Of a stretch of 52,120 bases of DNA, positions 45,232-52,120 are shown piece after piece. The position numbers and the translations under genes were made by a program. The stretch covers positions 1-52,120 of the forward strand of contig BDTW01000016.1 of the NCBI GenBank assembly GCA_002897735.1, in the 5' to 3' direction. The first letter of the stretch is position 1. Every line of letters starts with the position of its first letter. Below the pieces are notes generated by a model, which saw only the letters and a program-made list of their open reading frames with translations, was not told the origin of the DNA and made no database searches. Source of the DNA: a bacterium BMS3Bbin13. Its GTDB lineage: Bacteria > Pseudomonadota > Gammaproteobacteria > 21-64-14.

Positions 45232-46731
45232 CTAACCGACATTTCTTCCGCGCTTTGGGAAATCCACACGAATGCCGCAAGTCTCACCCGGCGTGCAAAG
45301 TACCGTGAACATTCCCCCATGTGATTCGATGAAAGATCTGACCATCGAGAACTCGATCTTCATTCGCTTTGTCGAGCCCTTACCCGGGCAGAACGGCAAC
45401 ATGCATGCGCCGGAACGACACAGGTCCGCATCTGCGAACAAGCATTGGATCCGGACCGTGACGACGCGCTCATCATGGCCGCTGGAGACCCATACCCCTC
45501 CACCGGTGATCAGCGCGGCATCGACCGCCTTTTCGACCAGGTACAGGAAACCCAGCGCGCATGCGGGACGATCCAGGACGAGCGCCGGCACACTTGCATC
45601 CAGCTCTGTGTCGATCCTCACATCGTTCATGCGTTTGTCCAATAACACCAACATCACAACCGCCTGAATAACTTCGTTGATCCCGGAGAGTTCTCGCTGC
45701 GACGCGGAGAACAGGTTGAAATTCCCGGTCTGCCGAAGCACCAATCCGATGCGCGCCGTCTGTTCGTGCAAAATGGCGAAATACTTTCCCACCTGATCCC
45801 GGCTTACCCGCTCCCGCTCGCTTTTCGGCGGGTTCTCCTGCCAACATCGGCGCAACAAATCGATTGCGCCATCGATCGCGGTCAGAGGATTCCCCACCTC
45901 ATCCGCTATTCCCAACGCCATGTTGACGAGCGCGCGCAGGCGCTTCCTCTCCGCGGCCAGGTAACTGTCGACGGCCTGTTCCATCTGGCGGGTGCTCAGT
46001 GCGTCCGCCATCTCTTCCAGCGCCGCTGAAATATAGGCGGCTTTGCTTCCCGATCCGCAGACCGACAGGGGCGTCGGGTTTTTCCCCGACCCGATCAGCC
46101 GGATATTGCGCTCGACGGTTCTCAAACACGTACGCCACCCATGCTCCAAACGCCACAGCATAAGGAAGAGAACCGCGCCGAGAGCGAGCGCACCCAACCA
46201 CACGCTATAGCGCAGACGCCCCGCGATAACCTGTTGCCGGTGGAACAATGCACGCGTTTCGGCGTCAATGCCCGCCAACAACCCGACAAACCGTTTCTCG
46301 GCCGCCGCGAGATCCCCGAGGAAAGGTGAACGACCGGACGAAGCGACATATGCCATTTGCACAATCTGCCGCTCTTCGGTATTGAGCACTCCATTATGCA
46401 GCCTCAACCCTTCCTCCAAGCGGTGGTGCAATAACCGGCGGGACTGATATGCCGCCCCGTCGCCACCCGGACTTGCAGCCATGAGGCTGGCTTCTGCAAG
46501 ACCCAGCAGGTCGCGCCGGGCCTGCAAGGCACTGAGACCAGTGGTGATCCGTCCCACGTCGCGCACGAAGTAGAGCAACACCCCCGCATTGAAAACCAGC
46601 ATGCACAGGATAACCACTGCGTCGATCAGGAACCGGCGCTCCAGAGCCGGCCGGACCGGCGCGGCTATCCCTCGACGAGACTCCTCCGGCATCATGGCCG
46701 CCCTTGACTCATACCCTGCTTCCTGTACCAT
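45232..46731 (-). CDS. Pseudo-histidine kinase (degenerate membrane sensor)
   Basis: The 499-residue protein has the same plan as the kinase next to it: a membrane segment at 34-56, a periplasmic helical region, a second segment at 174-194, and a HisKA-like helix. The phosphoacceptor His is Asp277 (GIADEVGNP). The N-box Asn is Lys (LVEKAVDAA), the D-box is lost (VRIQCLFAD), and the G2 box is RMKIEFS in place of GTGLGLS. It can neither bind ATP normally nor autophosphorylate. The frame is intact over 500 codons, so it looks maintained as a sensor or a regulator of the active kinase. The start at 46731 lacks a clear ribosome site; 46695 is an alternative. Confidence 0.85.
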   Translation of the reverse strand: MVQEAGYESRAAMMPEESRRGIAAPVRPALERRFLIDAVVILCMLVFNAGVLLYFVRDVGRITTGLSALQARRDLLGLAEASLMAASPGGDGAAYQSRRLLHHRLEEGLRLHNGVLNTEERQIVQMAYVASSGRSPFLGDLAAAEKRFVGLLAGIDAETRALFHRQQVIAGRLRYSVWLGALALGAVLFLMLWRLEHGWRTCLRTVERNIRLIGSGKNPTPLSVCGSGSKAAYISAALEEMADALSTRQMEQAVDSYLAAERKRLRALVNMALGIADEVGNPLTAIDGAIDLLRRCWQENPPKSERERVSRDQVGKYFAILHEQTARIGLVLRQTGNFNLFSASQRELSGINEVIQAVVMLVLLDKRMNDVRIDTELDASVPALVLDRPACALGFLYLVEKAVDAALITGGGVWVSSGHDERVVTVRIQCLFADADLCRSGACMLPFCPGKGSTKRMKIEFSMVRSFIESHGGMFTVLCTPGETCGIRVDFPKRGRNVG

Positions 46732-46942
46732 ATTGTGGGCGAGGAGTGCGCAGCCGGGTCACAATACAGAGTTCGGCTGTTCACCATAGGCAAAGATCCC
46801 CACCGCGATACGCCGGAATGTCGGGCGTCGATTCCCACTACGATTATCTCGCGCGGTCCGATATGCATTGGCCCACGCGCAATCCGCTGTCAATTACAAC
46901 ATTTTCCCATTCCCAGGAAATTTGGTCCGGCATAAATTCCTG

Positions 46943-47635
46943 TTACCGGGAATCTTTCGAGCCTTTTTTTGCGCCGGACGCAGTCATCGGTCCGGATATC
47001 GAGCACTGTTTCCATATTCGGATCAACAATCTCGCCTTCTCCGCATAGCGATCATCGGGATCGGTGTATCTCAGATAATCACGCATGGCGCGTATGGCCC
47101 CCTTGGTGTCATGCAATTGATTCAGGGCGAGCGCCAAGCCATAATGGGCATTGGCTTGATCTGCACGTAACATGATGGCGGAATTGAAGAAAACGCGGGC
47201 ATCCTCAGGTCGTCCCAGACTCAGCAACGTAAAGCCCATGTTTACGTGCGCCTCAGGCAACTTCGGTGCGAGCTTCAGCACCTTGCGCCAGGCGATCAAT
47301 GCTTCCTTGTTTTTCCCTCCATGCAACAAACGTACCGCCTGATCGAACGCCCGCGCCAACCGTTGGGCAACGGCGTCACGCGCCTTGTCGGAGACCTCGC
47401 CGCGTGTGGCGGAATCTTGTACTGCGGGGACAGGGGCGGCATCGGGCCGGGCCGATGCCGTACTCGCTTTGGGCGGGGGTCCGCCACCCTCCGTGCCGGG
47501 TCTGGGGCCGGGAATCAACTTGATCGCCACACCGATCCCGAGGATCAGCGCAAGTGCCAGGACAAGGCCCGCGAGCCTCCTGTCTTTACTCGCACCGGTG
47601 GATTTTCGTGCTGGACTATTCACGCGGCTCGACAA
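46943..47635 (-). CDS. Membrane-anchored TPR protein
   Basis: The 230-residue protein has one N-terminal membrane helix (LAGLVLALALILGIGVAIKL), a Pro/Ala-rich linker and about three TPRs (AVRLLHGGKNKEALIAWRK, AHVNMGFTLLSLGRPEDARV, AHYGLALALNQLHDTKGA). It resembles CcmH/NrfG-like periplasmic TPR subunits that hold apocytochrome c for haem attachment. That fits its position behind resB, resC and the TlpA-like gene. The start may be the TTG at 47635 or the GTG at 47623. Confidence 0.8.
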   Translation of the reverse strand: MSSRVNSPARKSTGASKDRRLAGLVLALALILGIGVAIKLIPGPRPGTEGGGPPPKASTASARPDAAPVPAVQDSATRGEVSDKARDAVAQRLARAFDQAVRLLHGGKNKEALIAWRKVLKLAPKLPEAHVNMGFTLLSLGRPEDARVFFNSAIMLRADQANAHYGLALALNQLHDTKGAIRAMRDYLRYTDPDDRYAEKARLLIRIWKQCSISGPMTASGAKKGSKDSR

Positions 47636-47646
47636 GGATTGGGGAC

Positions 47647-48240
47647 TTATCCGGATTGCATCGACGGGTTCAAGACACGCTGCGCCTGCCCGGGGCCGAG
47701 GTGACCATCACGATACAACCGAGCCAACAGGGCACGCACCGCCGGCCGGTCCCAGGCGCGAGCGCCTATGATCCTGGCCTGTAGCGTCCCGTCCGCGGCC
47801 ACCAGCAGGGTTTCGGGAAAAACCTTCACGCCCAACTGCGTTGCGACGCGCCGGTCGGGATCCAGGTAAATCGGGAAACGGATATGGTAACGGCGTAGAA
47901 ACTCGTCCACCAAATAACGGTCCCGATCCACGGACAGCCCGACCACCGCGAAGTGATCGGGGTCGAGCTGCGCGCTCAGACGCTCCAAGCTTGGCATTTC
48001 CTCACGGCACGGCCGACACCAGACGGCCCAGACGTTGAATACGATGACCTTTCCGCGGAATCTATCCAGATCCACCGTGGCACCGTCCAGGGACCGGACC
48101 TGCAACGCCGGAAAGGGGGCCCCGATCCTGACCGCCGCCGGCGGGGGGCGATCGCAACCGCCCAGCACCGTCAGGAAGATCAGTGTTACCCCCGCCAGTC
48201 GGCGGACACCGCGCCACCGCTGTTCATGAGCGCGGCGCAT
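47647..48240 (-). CDS. TlpA/ResA-like thiol-disulfide lipoprotein
   Basis: The 197-residue protein has a lipobox (TVLGGC, Cys29) and a thioredoxin domain with the redox motif WCRPC (Cys75, Cys78). It is an AhpC/TSA-TlpA-type fold, seen in VIVFNVWAVWC, VGLSVDRDRYLVDEF and VKVFPETLLVAADG. It likely keeps the CxxCH cysteines of apocytochromes reduced in the periplasm, taking electrons from CcdA. Its start overlaps the end of the preceding gene by 17 bases, showing tight coupling. Confidence 0.9.
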   Translation of the reverse strand: MRRAHEQRWRGVRRLAGVTLIFLTVLGGCDRPPPAAVRIGAPFPALQVRSLDGATVDLDRFRGKVIVFNVWAVWCRPCREEMPSLERLSAQLDPDHFAVVGLSVDRDRYLVDEFLRRYHIRFPIYLDPDRRVATQLGVKVFPETLLVAADGTLQARIIGARAWDRPAVRALLARLYRDGHLGPGQAQRVLNPSMQSG

Positions 48241-49624
48241 GTCCTGTCCGCGGCACGGCGCGGTGCCGGGCGAGTGACGGGAACAACGCCGGGAGGACCA
48301 GCGCCAAAAAATACCAAGTTGCCACCAAAGCCACTACCGCTCCCGCGGCCATCAACAGCATGCCCGCAAATTCCTGAACATTGGTAAACACCTGCAGCGA
48401 ACCCGCCTCCTTGCGCTCTACCCCATACAAACCCGACCATGCAAGACCCGCGACCAGCGTCAGCATCCCGCCGCCATACAGCCGGGCCTGCAGTCGGATC
48501 GCCCGTTCCGGGACGGTGGCGAAACCCAGGCGACCGAGCAGATGATACGTCAATCCCATAAATGCCAGGGTCACGGCCCCGTCCGTTCCGTGGTAATGGG
48601 CGGGCACCATGACGTCGTTGGTGCGAATCAGTGCACCCAACACCAAGCCCACGCAGAACAGCAGGATGGAGAAACGCAGCAGGGTCGCACCGGCCGGGCG
48701 CGGCCCGGCCCCACGCTCGGTGCGGTACAAGGCGTACAGCACAAATATCATGAAGATGACGGCCACCGGCCAGATCCCCCACCGCATCAGTTGCGTGAAG
48801 GCGAACCGATAGTGGTCCGAATTCACGTCGGCCAGTGCGGGCACCAGCACGACCAGAAATACAGGCGCTACCTCGAGCCCGAATAGAGAGATCAGAACGG
48901 AGCGGCGCACGCGCACCCGTGCCCCGATATCGCCGACCAGTACCAGCCAAGTGACCAGCATGAGCAGCGTGTTCGCGAACTGGAACAGGTGTCCACCGCC
49001 CCAGAACAGGCGTCCGAAGTACTCGCGTCCCATTTTCACGTCCGGCAGGCCGTGGTAGTCGCGGATCAGGGTAAACATCGCCATTGCAATGGCGATGGCG
49101 GCACAATAGGCGCCGAAACGCAACACACCGCCACGGTGCGCCGGTGTCGTCAGGCCGGGACCGAGCACCAGGGTACGCAACACCATGAGTGCACAGCCCG
49201 CGGCGAGCAATCCCAGCCCGGTGAGAAACACCGGCCCGTCCAGCACGGGGATGTAGTTGCTCATGAGCGGGTGGCCGACACCCAGCAACAACGCCGCCAC
49301 CATGCCCAGCGCCCCCACCACGGCAAAACCCAGTGCGGTCCAACCGAGGCGCGGCAGGCGGGCATCGCCCAGCAGGCTCCACAGCACCCCTGCCAGAGAC
49401 AAGAACCAGACCAGCACGGCGAGATCCACATGCAGCACCAAGGTCGCGGGAAACAGCTCCCGGCGATGAAACAGATCCCGCAGGTAGGGCGTGCGCAACA
49501 TCACCAGCAACACCGCGAACAGACTGGAGATCCCCAGCGCGCAAAGGCCGAGCGACAGCCAGCCGATGGCGAGGCGGCGCGGCAGACCATCGACCACGGG
49601 GAGACTGGTGTCCGGGCTCGCCAT
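48224..49624 (-). CDS. Haem-copper oxidase subunit I-like membrane protein
   Basis: The protein of about 466 residues has roughly 12 membrane segments and motifs of the cbb3/nitric-oxide-reductase branch of subunit I. Numbering is from an upstream GTG at 49639. A histidine at 70 (LVLHVDLAVLVWF) would be a low-spin haem ligand, His217 (WGGGHLFQF) a CuB ligand, and His348/His350 (PAHYHGTDG) the haem ligands. The second CuB pair (His-His) appears only as Asp-His (NSDHYRF), so the binuclear centre may be altered. No CcoO, CcoP or NorC partner is adjacent. The ATG at 49624 lies four bases after the resC stop. Confidence 0.75.
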   Translation of the reverse strand: MASPDTSLPVVDGLPRRLAIGWLSLGLCALGISSLFAVLLVMLRTPYLRDLFHRRELFPATLVLHVDLAVLVWFLSLAGVLWSLLGDARLPRLGWTALGFAVVGALGMVAALLLGVGHPLMSNYIPVLDGPVFLTGLGLLAAGCALMVLRTLVLGPGLTTPAHRGGVLRFGAYCAAIAIAMAMFTLIRDYHGLPDVKMGREYFGRLFWGGGHLFQFANTLLMLVTWLVLVGDIGARVRVRRSVLISLFGLEVAPVFLVVLVPALADVNSDHYRFAFTQLMRWGIWPVAVIFMIFVLYALYRTERGAGPRPAGATLLRFSILLFCVGLVLGALIRTNDVMVPAHYHGTDGAVTLAFMGLTYHLLGRLGFATVPERAIRLQARLYGGGMLTLVAGLAWSGLYGVERKEAGSLQVFTNVQEFAGMLLMAAGAVVALVATWYFLALVLPALFPSLARHRAVPRTGHAPRS

Positions 49625-49628
49625 GGCG

Positions 49629-50441
49629 TCAGATCGCACCCTGATGTGGAACCTTGGAGATGAAGGGCACGCCGAAGAAGGTCAGGAAGGCCAGCACGAA
49701 TACCGTCAGGATCAGGACCGCGCCGCGTCGCGGTGCGGGTTTCAGAGTGGCCCGCAGATGCAGGGCGAAGGCCAACACCACCCACGTGATGAAGGACCAA
49801 GTCTCAAGCGGATCCCAGGACCAGTAGCGTCCCCAGGCATTCTGCGCCCAGATGGCGCCCGCAATCAACATGAGAGTCTCGAAGATAAAACCCAAGGCCA
49901 TGAACCGGTAGGCCAAGTCGTCGAGGCGGCGGTCGTCCGGAAGCCGGCTCAGCTTCTGCACACCGACGCCGGCCCGGCGCAGCAGGATCACCCCGGCCAT
50001 GCCCACGGCCACCAACACCGTGCCGAGGAACACCTTGCCGAACAGGATATGGATCGCCAGCCAGATCGTATTGTAGGTGGCTGGAAGATGCCCGGGCCCG
50101 CGGTTCAAGAGCAGCATCCAGCCCATCATGATAAACACCAGCGGCACCACCACGGCGGCAATCGGGCGGATCGGCCGGAAGCGCCAATACGCCAGCGAGA
50201 ATATGAACAACAAACTCCAGATATTGCTGGACAGGATCTCGAACATGGTCAGGTAGGGACCGTGGCCGAGACGCTCCCAGCGCAGGCCGATGGAGAGGCC
50301 GTGCAACGCCAGCCCGAGGACCAGCAACCCGAGCACCGTGCGCTCCGGGCGCTTGCCCATGACCACACCGACGATCGCCAGGGATCCGGCAGCGACATAA
50401 ACCCCGACGGCGAGCCACAACAACAGGGCCTCTCGTTCCAT
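49629..50441 (-). CDS. resC: Cytochrome c maturation haem handling protein ResC/CcsA
   Basis: The protein of about 270 residues has eight membrane segments and the tryptophan-rich WWD haem-handling motif (WAQNAWGRYWSWDPLETW). Conserved membrane histidines flank it (IHILFGKVF, FALHLRATL). It moves haem to the periplasmic face and, with ResB, attaches it to CxxCH motifs. The start is the ATG at 50441, just after the resB stop; a TTG at 50465 is possible. Confidence 0.92.
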   Translation of the reverse strand: MEREALLLWLAVGVYVAAGSLAIVGVVMGKRPERTVLGLLVLGLALHGLSIGLRWERLGHGPYLTMFEILSSNIWSLLFIFSLAYWRFRPIRPIAAVVVPLVFIMMGWMLLLNRGPGHLPATYNTIWLAIHILFGKVFLGTVLVAVGMAGVILLRRAGVGVQKLSRLPDDRRLDDLAYRFMALGFIFETLMLIAGAIWAQNAWGRYWSWDPLETWSFITWVVLAFALHLRATLKPAPRRGAVLILTVFVLAFLTFFGVPFISKVPHQGAI

Positions 50442-50451
50442 GGTCCGGAAT

Positions 50452-51552
50452 TTACCTGAATCCAAGCCGCGTGCAAATGCTAAAGATCAATCGACTCGGG
50501 AATTTCCGGGGGTGGGAAGACGGCGCCTTGATCCCGGTTTCATCCGATTTTGGTCTTATATCCTCCGAATCATCGCCATCCGCCAGCCAGGGGCGGGCGG
50601 CGAACCTGCCACCGTAATGCCAGGCCAAGCTCAGCATCGCCACCAGACAGGCGGCCAGCAACCAGGGCGTGGTCCAATCGTAGAACACTTGGTAACCCAT
50701 CCAGGTGCGCAGCCCATCATAGACCAGCCGGCCTCCCGGGAGGTCGATGTGATCGCCCGGCTGCAGCACGTAGCGCGCCCCCTTGAGGCGAACGATCAGA
50801 CGGTAGTGTGTGGGCACCCGGAACTGGGACGGCCGTTTCGGATTCAGGATACGCTCGTCGATCTGAAGCTCGGTCCAGAGGGCGACATGGGTCCCCGGCA
50901 GGGTCCACTGCAAAGCCTGCCGGTACTCGTTCTCCGGGTAACTGGGCAGATGGATGGAACCGCGCCGCGGCGGCCCCCCGCTTACGGGATACCAAGTGAA
51001 CGTGGGCGCGAAACCCTTGTTGTACGTCGTATAGAAGCGGTATCCCCCAAGCACCAGCGGATGTTGATCTCCGATCACCCCGACGTGCCGGCGTCCCCGG
51101 GAGTCGAGCCACTCCACCCGGCTTCGGGTTCGGTCGCGTTGAATGCCCGGATCGTAATTGATCGTGAAACCCTCTTGGGTGAACACCTCTCGGTCCAGGT
51201 GCCAGGGGTGCAGCGGCCCGCTCTCGACGCCGCTGATCCGGCCTCTGAAAGTCTCCCCGTCGGTTAGTTCGACATGGCCCCTGAGGTAGGTCAGGCGGCT
51301 CACCGCCACCAGCACGATCAGCGCGAGCAGGGCCAGATGGAAGACCAGCAGCGGGATGCGCCGTCGGAAAACCGGGTTGACGACGATCGCCGCCAGCAGA
51401 TTGAGAGCAAACAGCAACAGCGGAACGGCCAACGTCCAGGTCGGGGACAGCTTGCTGAAATGGGCCCCCAACACGCCGGCGCCGAACAGCACGAACAGCA
51501 CCAGCGTCAACCTGGGCGACGCCAGCTTCCGGAGCGGGGTGTCGATCGTCAT
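50452..51552 (-). CDS. resB: Cytochrome c maturation protein ResB/Ccs1
   Basis: The 366-residue protein has three N-terminal membrane segments, a large periplasmic domain (about 105-310) and a fourth membrane segment (WLLAACLVAMLSLAWHYGG). This is the ResB/Ccs1 layout. Family landmarks are the start LASPRLTLVLFVL and the end GGRLVYDGLRTWMGYQVFYD. It forms the haem-ligation complex with ResC. The gene lies directly upstream of resC, and together with CcdA (19526-20257) and the TlpA-like protein it completes a system II pathway. Confidence 0.92.
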   Translation of the reverse strand: MTIDTPLRKLASPRLTLVLFVLFGAGVLGAHFSKLSPTWTLAVPLLLFALNLLAAIVVNPVFRRRIPLLVFHLALLALIVLVAVSRLTYLRGHVELTDGETFRGRISGVESGPLHPWHLDREVFTQEGFTINYDPGIQRDRTRSRVEWLDSRGRRHVGVIGDQHPLVLGGYRFYTTYNKGFAPTFTWYPVSGGPPRRGSIHLPSYPENEYRQALQWTLPGTHVALWTELQIDERILNPKRPSQFRVPTHYRLIVRLKGARYVLQPGDHIDLPGGRLVYDGLRTWMGYQVFYDWTTPWLLAACLVAMLSLAWHYGGRFAARPWLADGDDSEDIRPKSDETGIKAPSSHPRKFPSRLIFSICTRLGFR

Positions 51553-51601
51553 GGCGGGGTCTCTTTACGACAATGGACCTGCGTTCAGACAAGCACGGCG
51601 C

Positions 51602-52120
51602 TTACGGCGGTGGATTCCGGCAAGAGCGCATCATCCAAAAGAAACCGCCACAATCGCCGGCGTTCCAGTTGCCGCTGGATGCCCAATTGACCGGACCGCC
51701 GCCGCCCAGCATGGCATTCAGGTAGTAGGGACCCTTGGTGTAGGGGGCGGAGGCCCCCTCCTGGCTGATATCCACCAGCAGCGCCTTGTTCTTCCAGCCG
51801 TGGGGCACCGCCGTGTGACACCAAGTACACATCAAGCGACCGATCACCCTGGCATGATAGATGTGCAGGTTGGCGTCGGACCTACCGCGGAAGCCGCTGG
51901 ACAAGGGATTGGTGTTGTTGGGATTGGCGTACTGGTTGTAGCTGTGACACTTGAAGCAGATCCCGCTCTGCTGGCCGGTGCCCGTCGCGCTGTTCCAGGT
52001 CCCCTTGAGGATGAAATCATTGACCGAACCGTGCGGTCCCCACGGCGTGCCGCTGGCCGGGGTGGAAGTGCCGTCCGCAGTCGACGGGCCATGGCAATCA
52101 CTGCAATACATGGTCTCGTG
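51602..52120 (-). CDS. Multihaem cytochrome c, C-terminal part (runs off right edge)
   Basis: The last 172 codons are in the window, open at the right edge (HETMYCSDCHG at the boundary). There are three CxxCH haem sites: CSDCH, CFKCH and CTWCH. Extra histidines (HIYHAR, PHGWK) could serve as distal ligands. The protein is rich in Gly, Asn and Ser, as in exported multihaem cytochromes. It is upstream of resB, resC and the maturation genes on the same strand. Its full haem number and role (extracellular or periplasmic electron transfer) cannot be told from this fragment. Confidence 0.85.
   Translation of the reverse strand, partial: HETMYCSDCHGPSTADGTSTPASGTPWGPHGSVNDFILKGTWNSATGTGQQSGICFKCHSYNQYANPNNTNPLSSGFRGRSDANLHIYHARVIGRLMCTWCHTAVPHGWKNKALLVDISQEGASAPYTKGPYYLNAMLGGGGPVNWASSGNWNAGDCGGFFWMMRSCRNPPP

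Overview
The window is high-GC, gene-dense bacterial chromosome. The gene families suggest a free-living, probably lithotrophic gammaproteobacterium: a YqiB-like DUF1249 protein, 2,3-BPG-dependent phosphoglycerate mutase beside alpha-phosphoglucomutase, VPLPA-type PEP-CTERM sorting tails, REP-like palindromes, NAD-linked formate dehydrogenase, ResBC cytochrome maturation and multihaem cytochrome c. The genus cannot be fixed from the sequence alone. I saw no tRNA, rRNA, CRISPR array, intact transposase or phage gene.

Layout. 1-3.6 kb: a truncated secreted protein, a VPLPA-CTERM surface protein, a small conserved protein and a BTAD-type regulator, all on the minus strand. 3.6-4.3 kb: an AT-richer gap with hairpins. 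4.3-8.9 kb (plus): a glycerophosphodiester phosphodiesterase followed by a truncated glpD remnant, then a four-gene arsenosugar-type operon (arsS, arsM and two small glycosyltransferases). 9-20.3 kb: a cysteine-less IscR-like repressor, a 777-residue solenoid of exact 34-residue repeats, DUF1249, pgm, gpmA with a duplicated 3' end, a universal stress protein, a lipoprotein, a metallophosphoesterase, a secreted VPLPG-CTERM metalloprotease behind a sigma-54-like promoter, an FmdB-like protein and CcdA. 20.3-28.7 kb is a metal island: glutaredoxin, copZ, copA and cueR with two tandem MerR-type promoters; a DUF302 gene, merR, merT and merP; merB behind an ArsR-family repressor; and a Fur-boxed non-canonical NRAMP. 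No merA is present. 28.7-36.9 kb: cardiolipin synthase, a BrkB-family membrane protein, enolase, a dynamin-like GTPase with a zinc-ribbon/HEAT partner, and a prenyltransferase-repeat protein.

37-52.1 kb is an unbroken minus-strand run. In transcription order it holds a multihaem cytochrome c (cut by the right edge), resB, resC, a haem-copper-oxidase-like membrane protein, a TlpA-like lipoprotein, a TPR protein, a degenerate histidine kinase, a normal histidine kinase, an NtrC-type regulator, a small cytochrome c, and a two-gene NAD-type formate dehydrogenase (fused FdsGB plus FdsA). The order suggests a redox-sensing and cytochrome-assembly module coupled to formate oxidation.

The features most worth following up are: the pseudo-histidine kinase that lacks the H, N, D and G2 motifs yet sits in tandem with an intact kinase and regulator; the 34-residue solenoid protein; the FdsA subunit that has lost one iron-sulfur motif; the unpartnered haem-copper-oxidase-like protein; and the split mercury system without merA.
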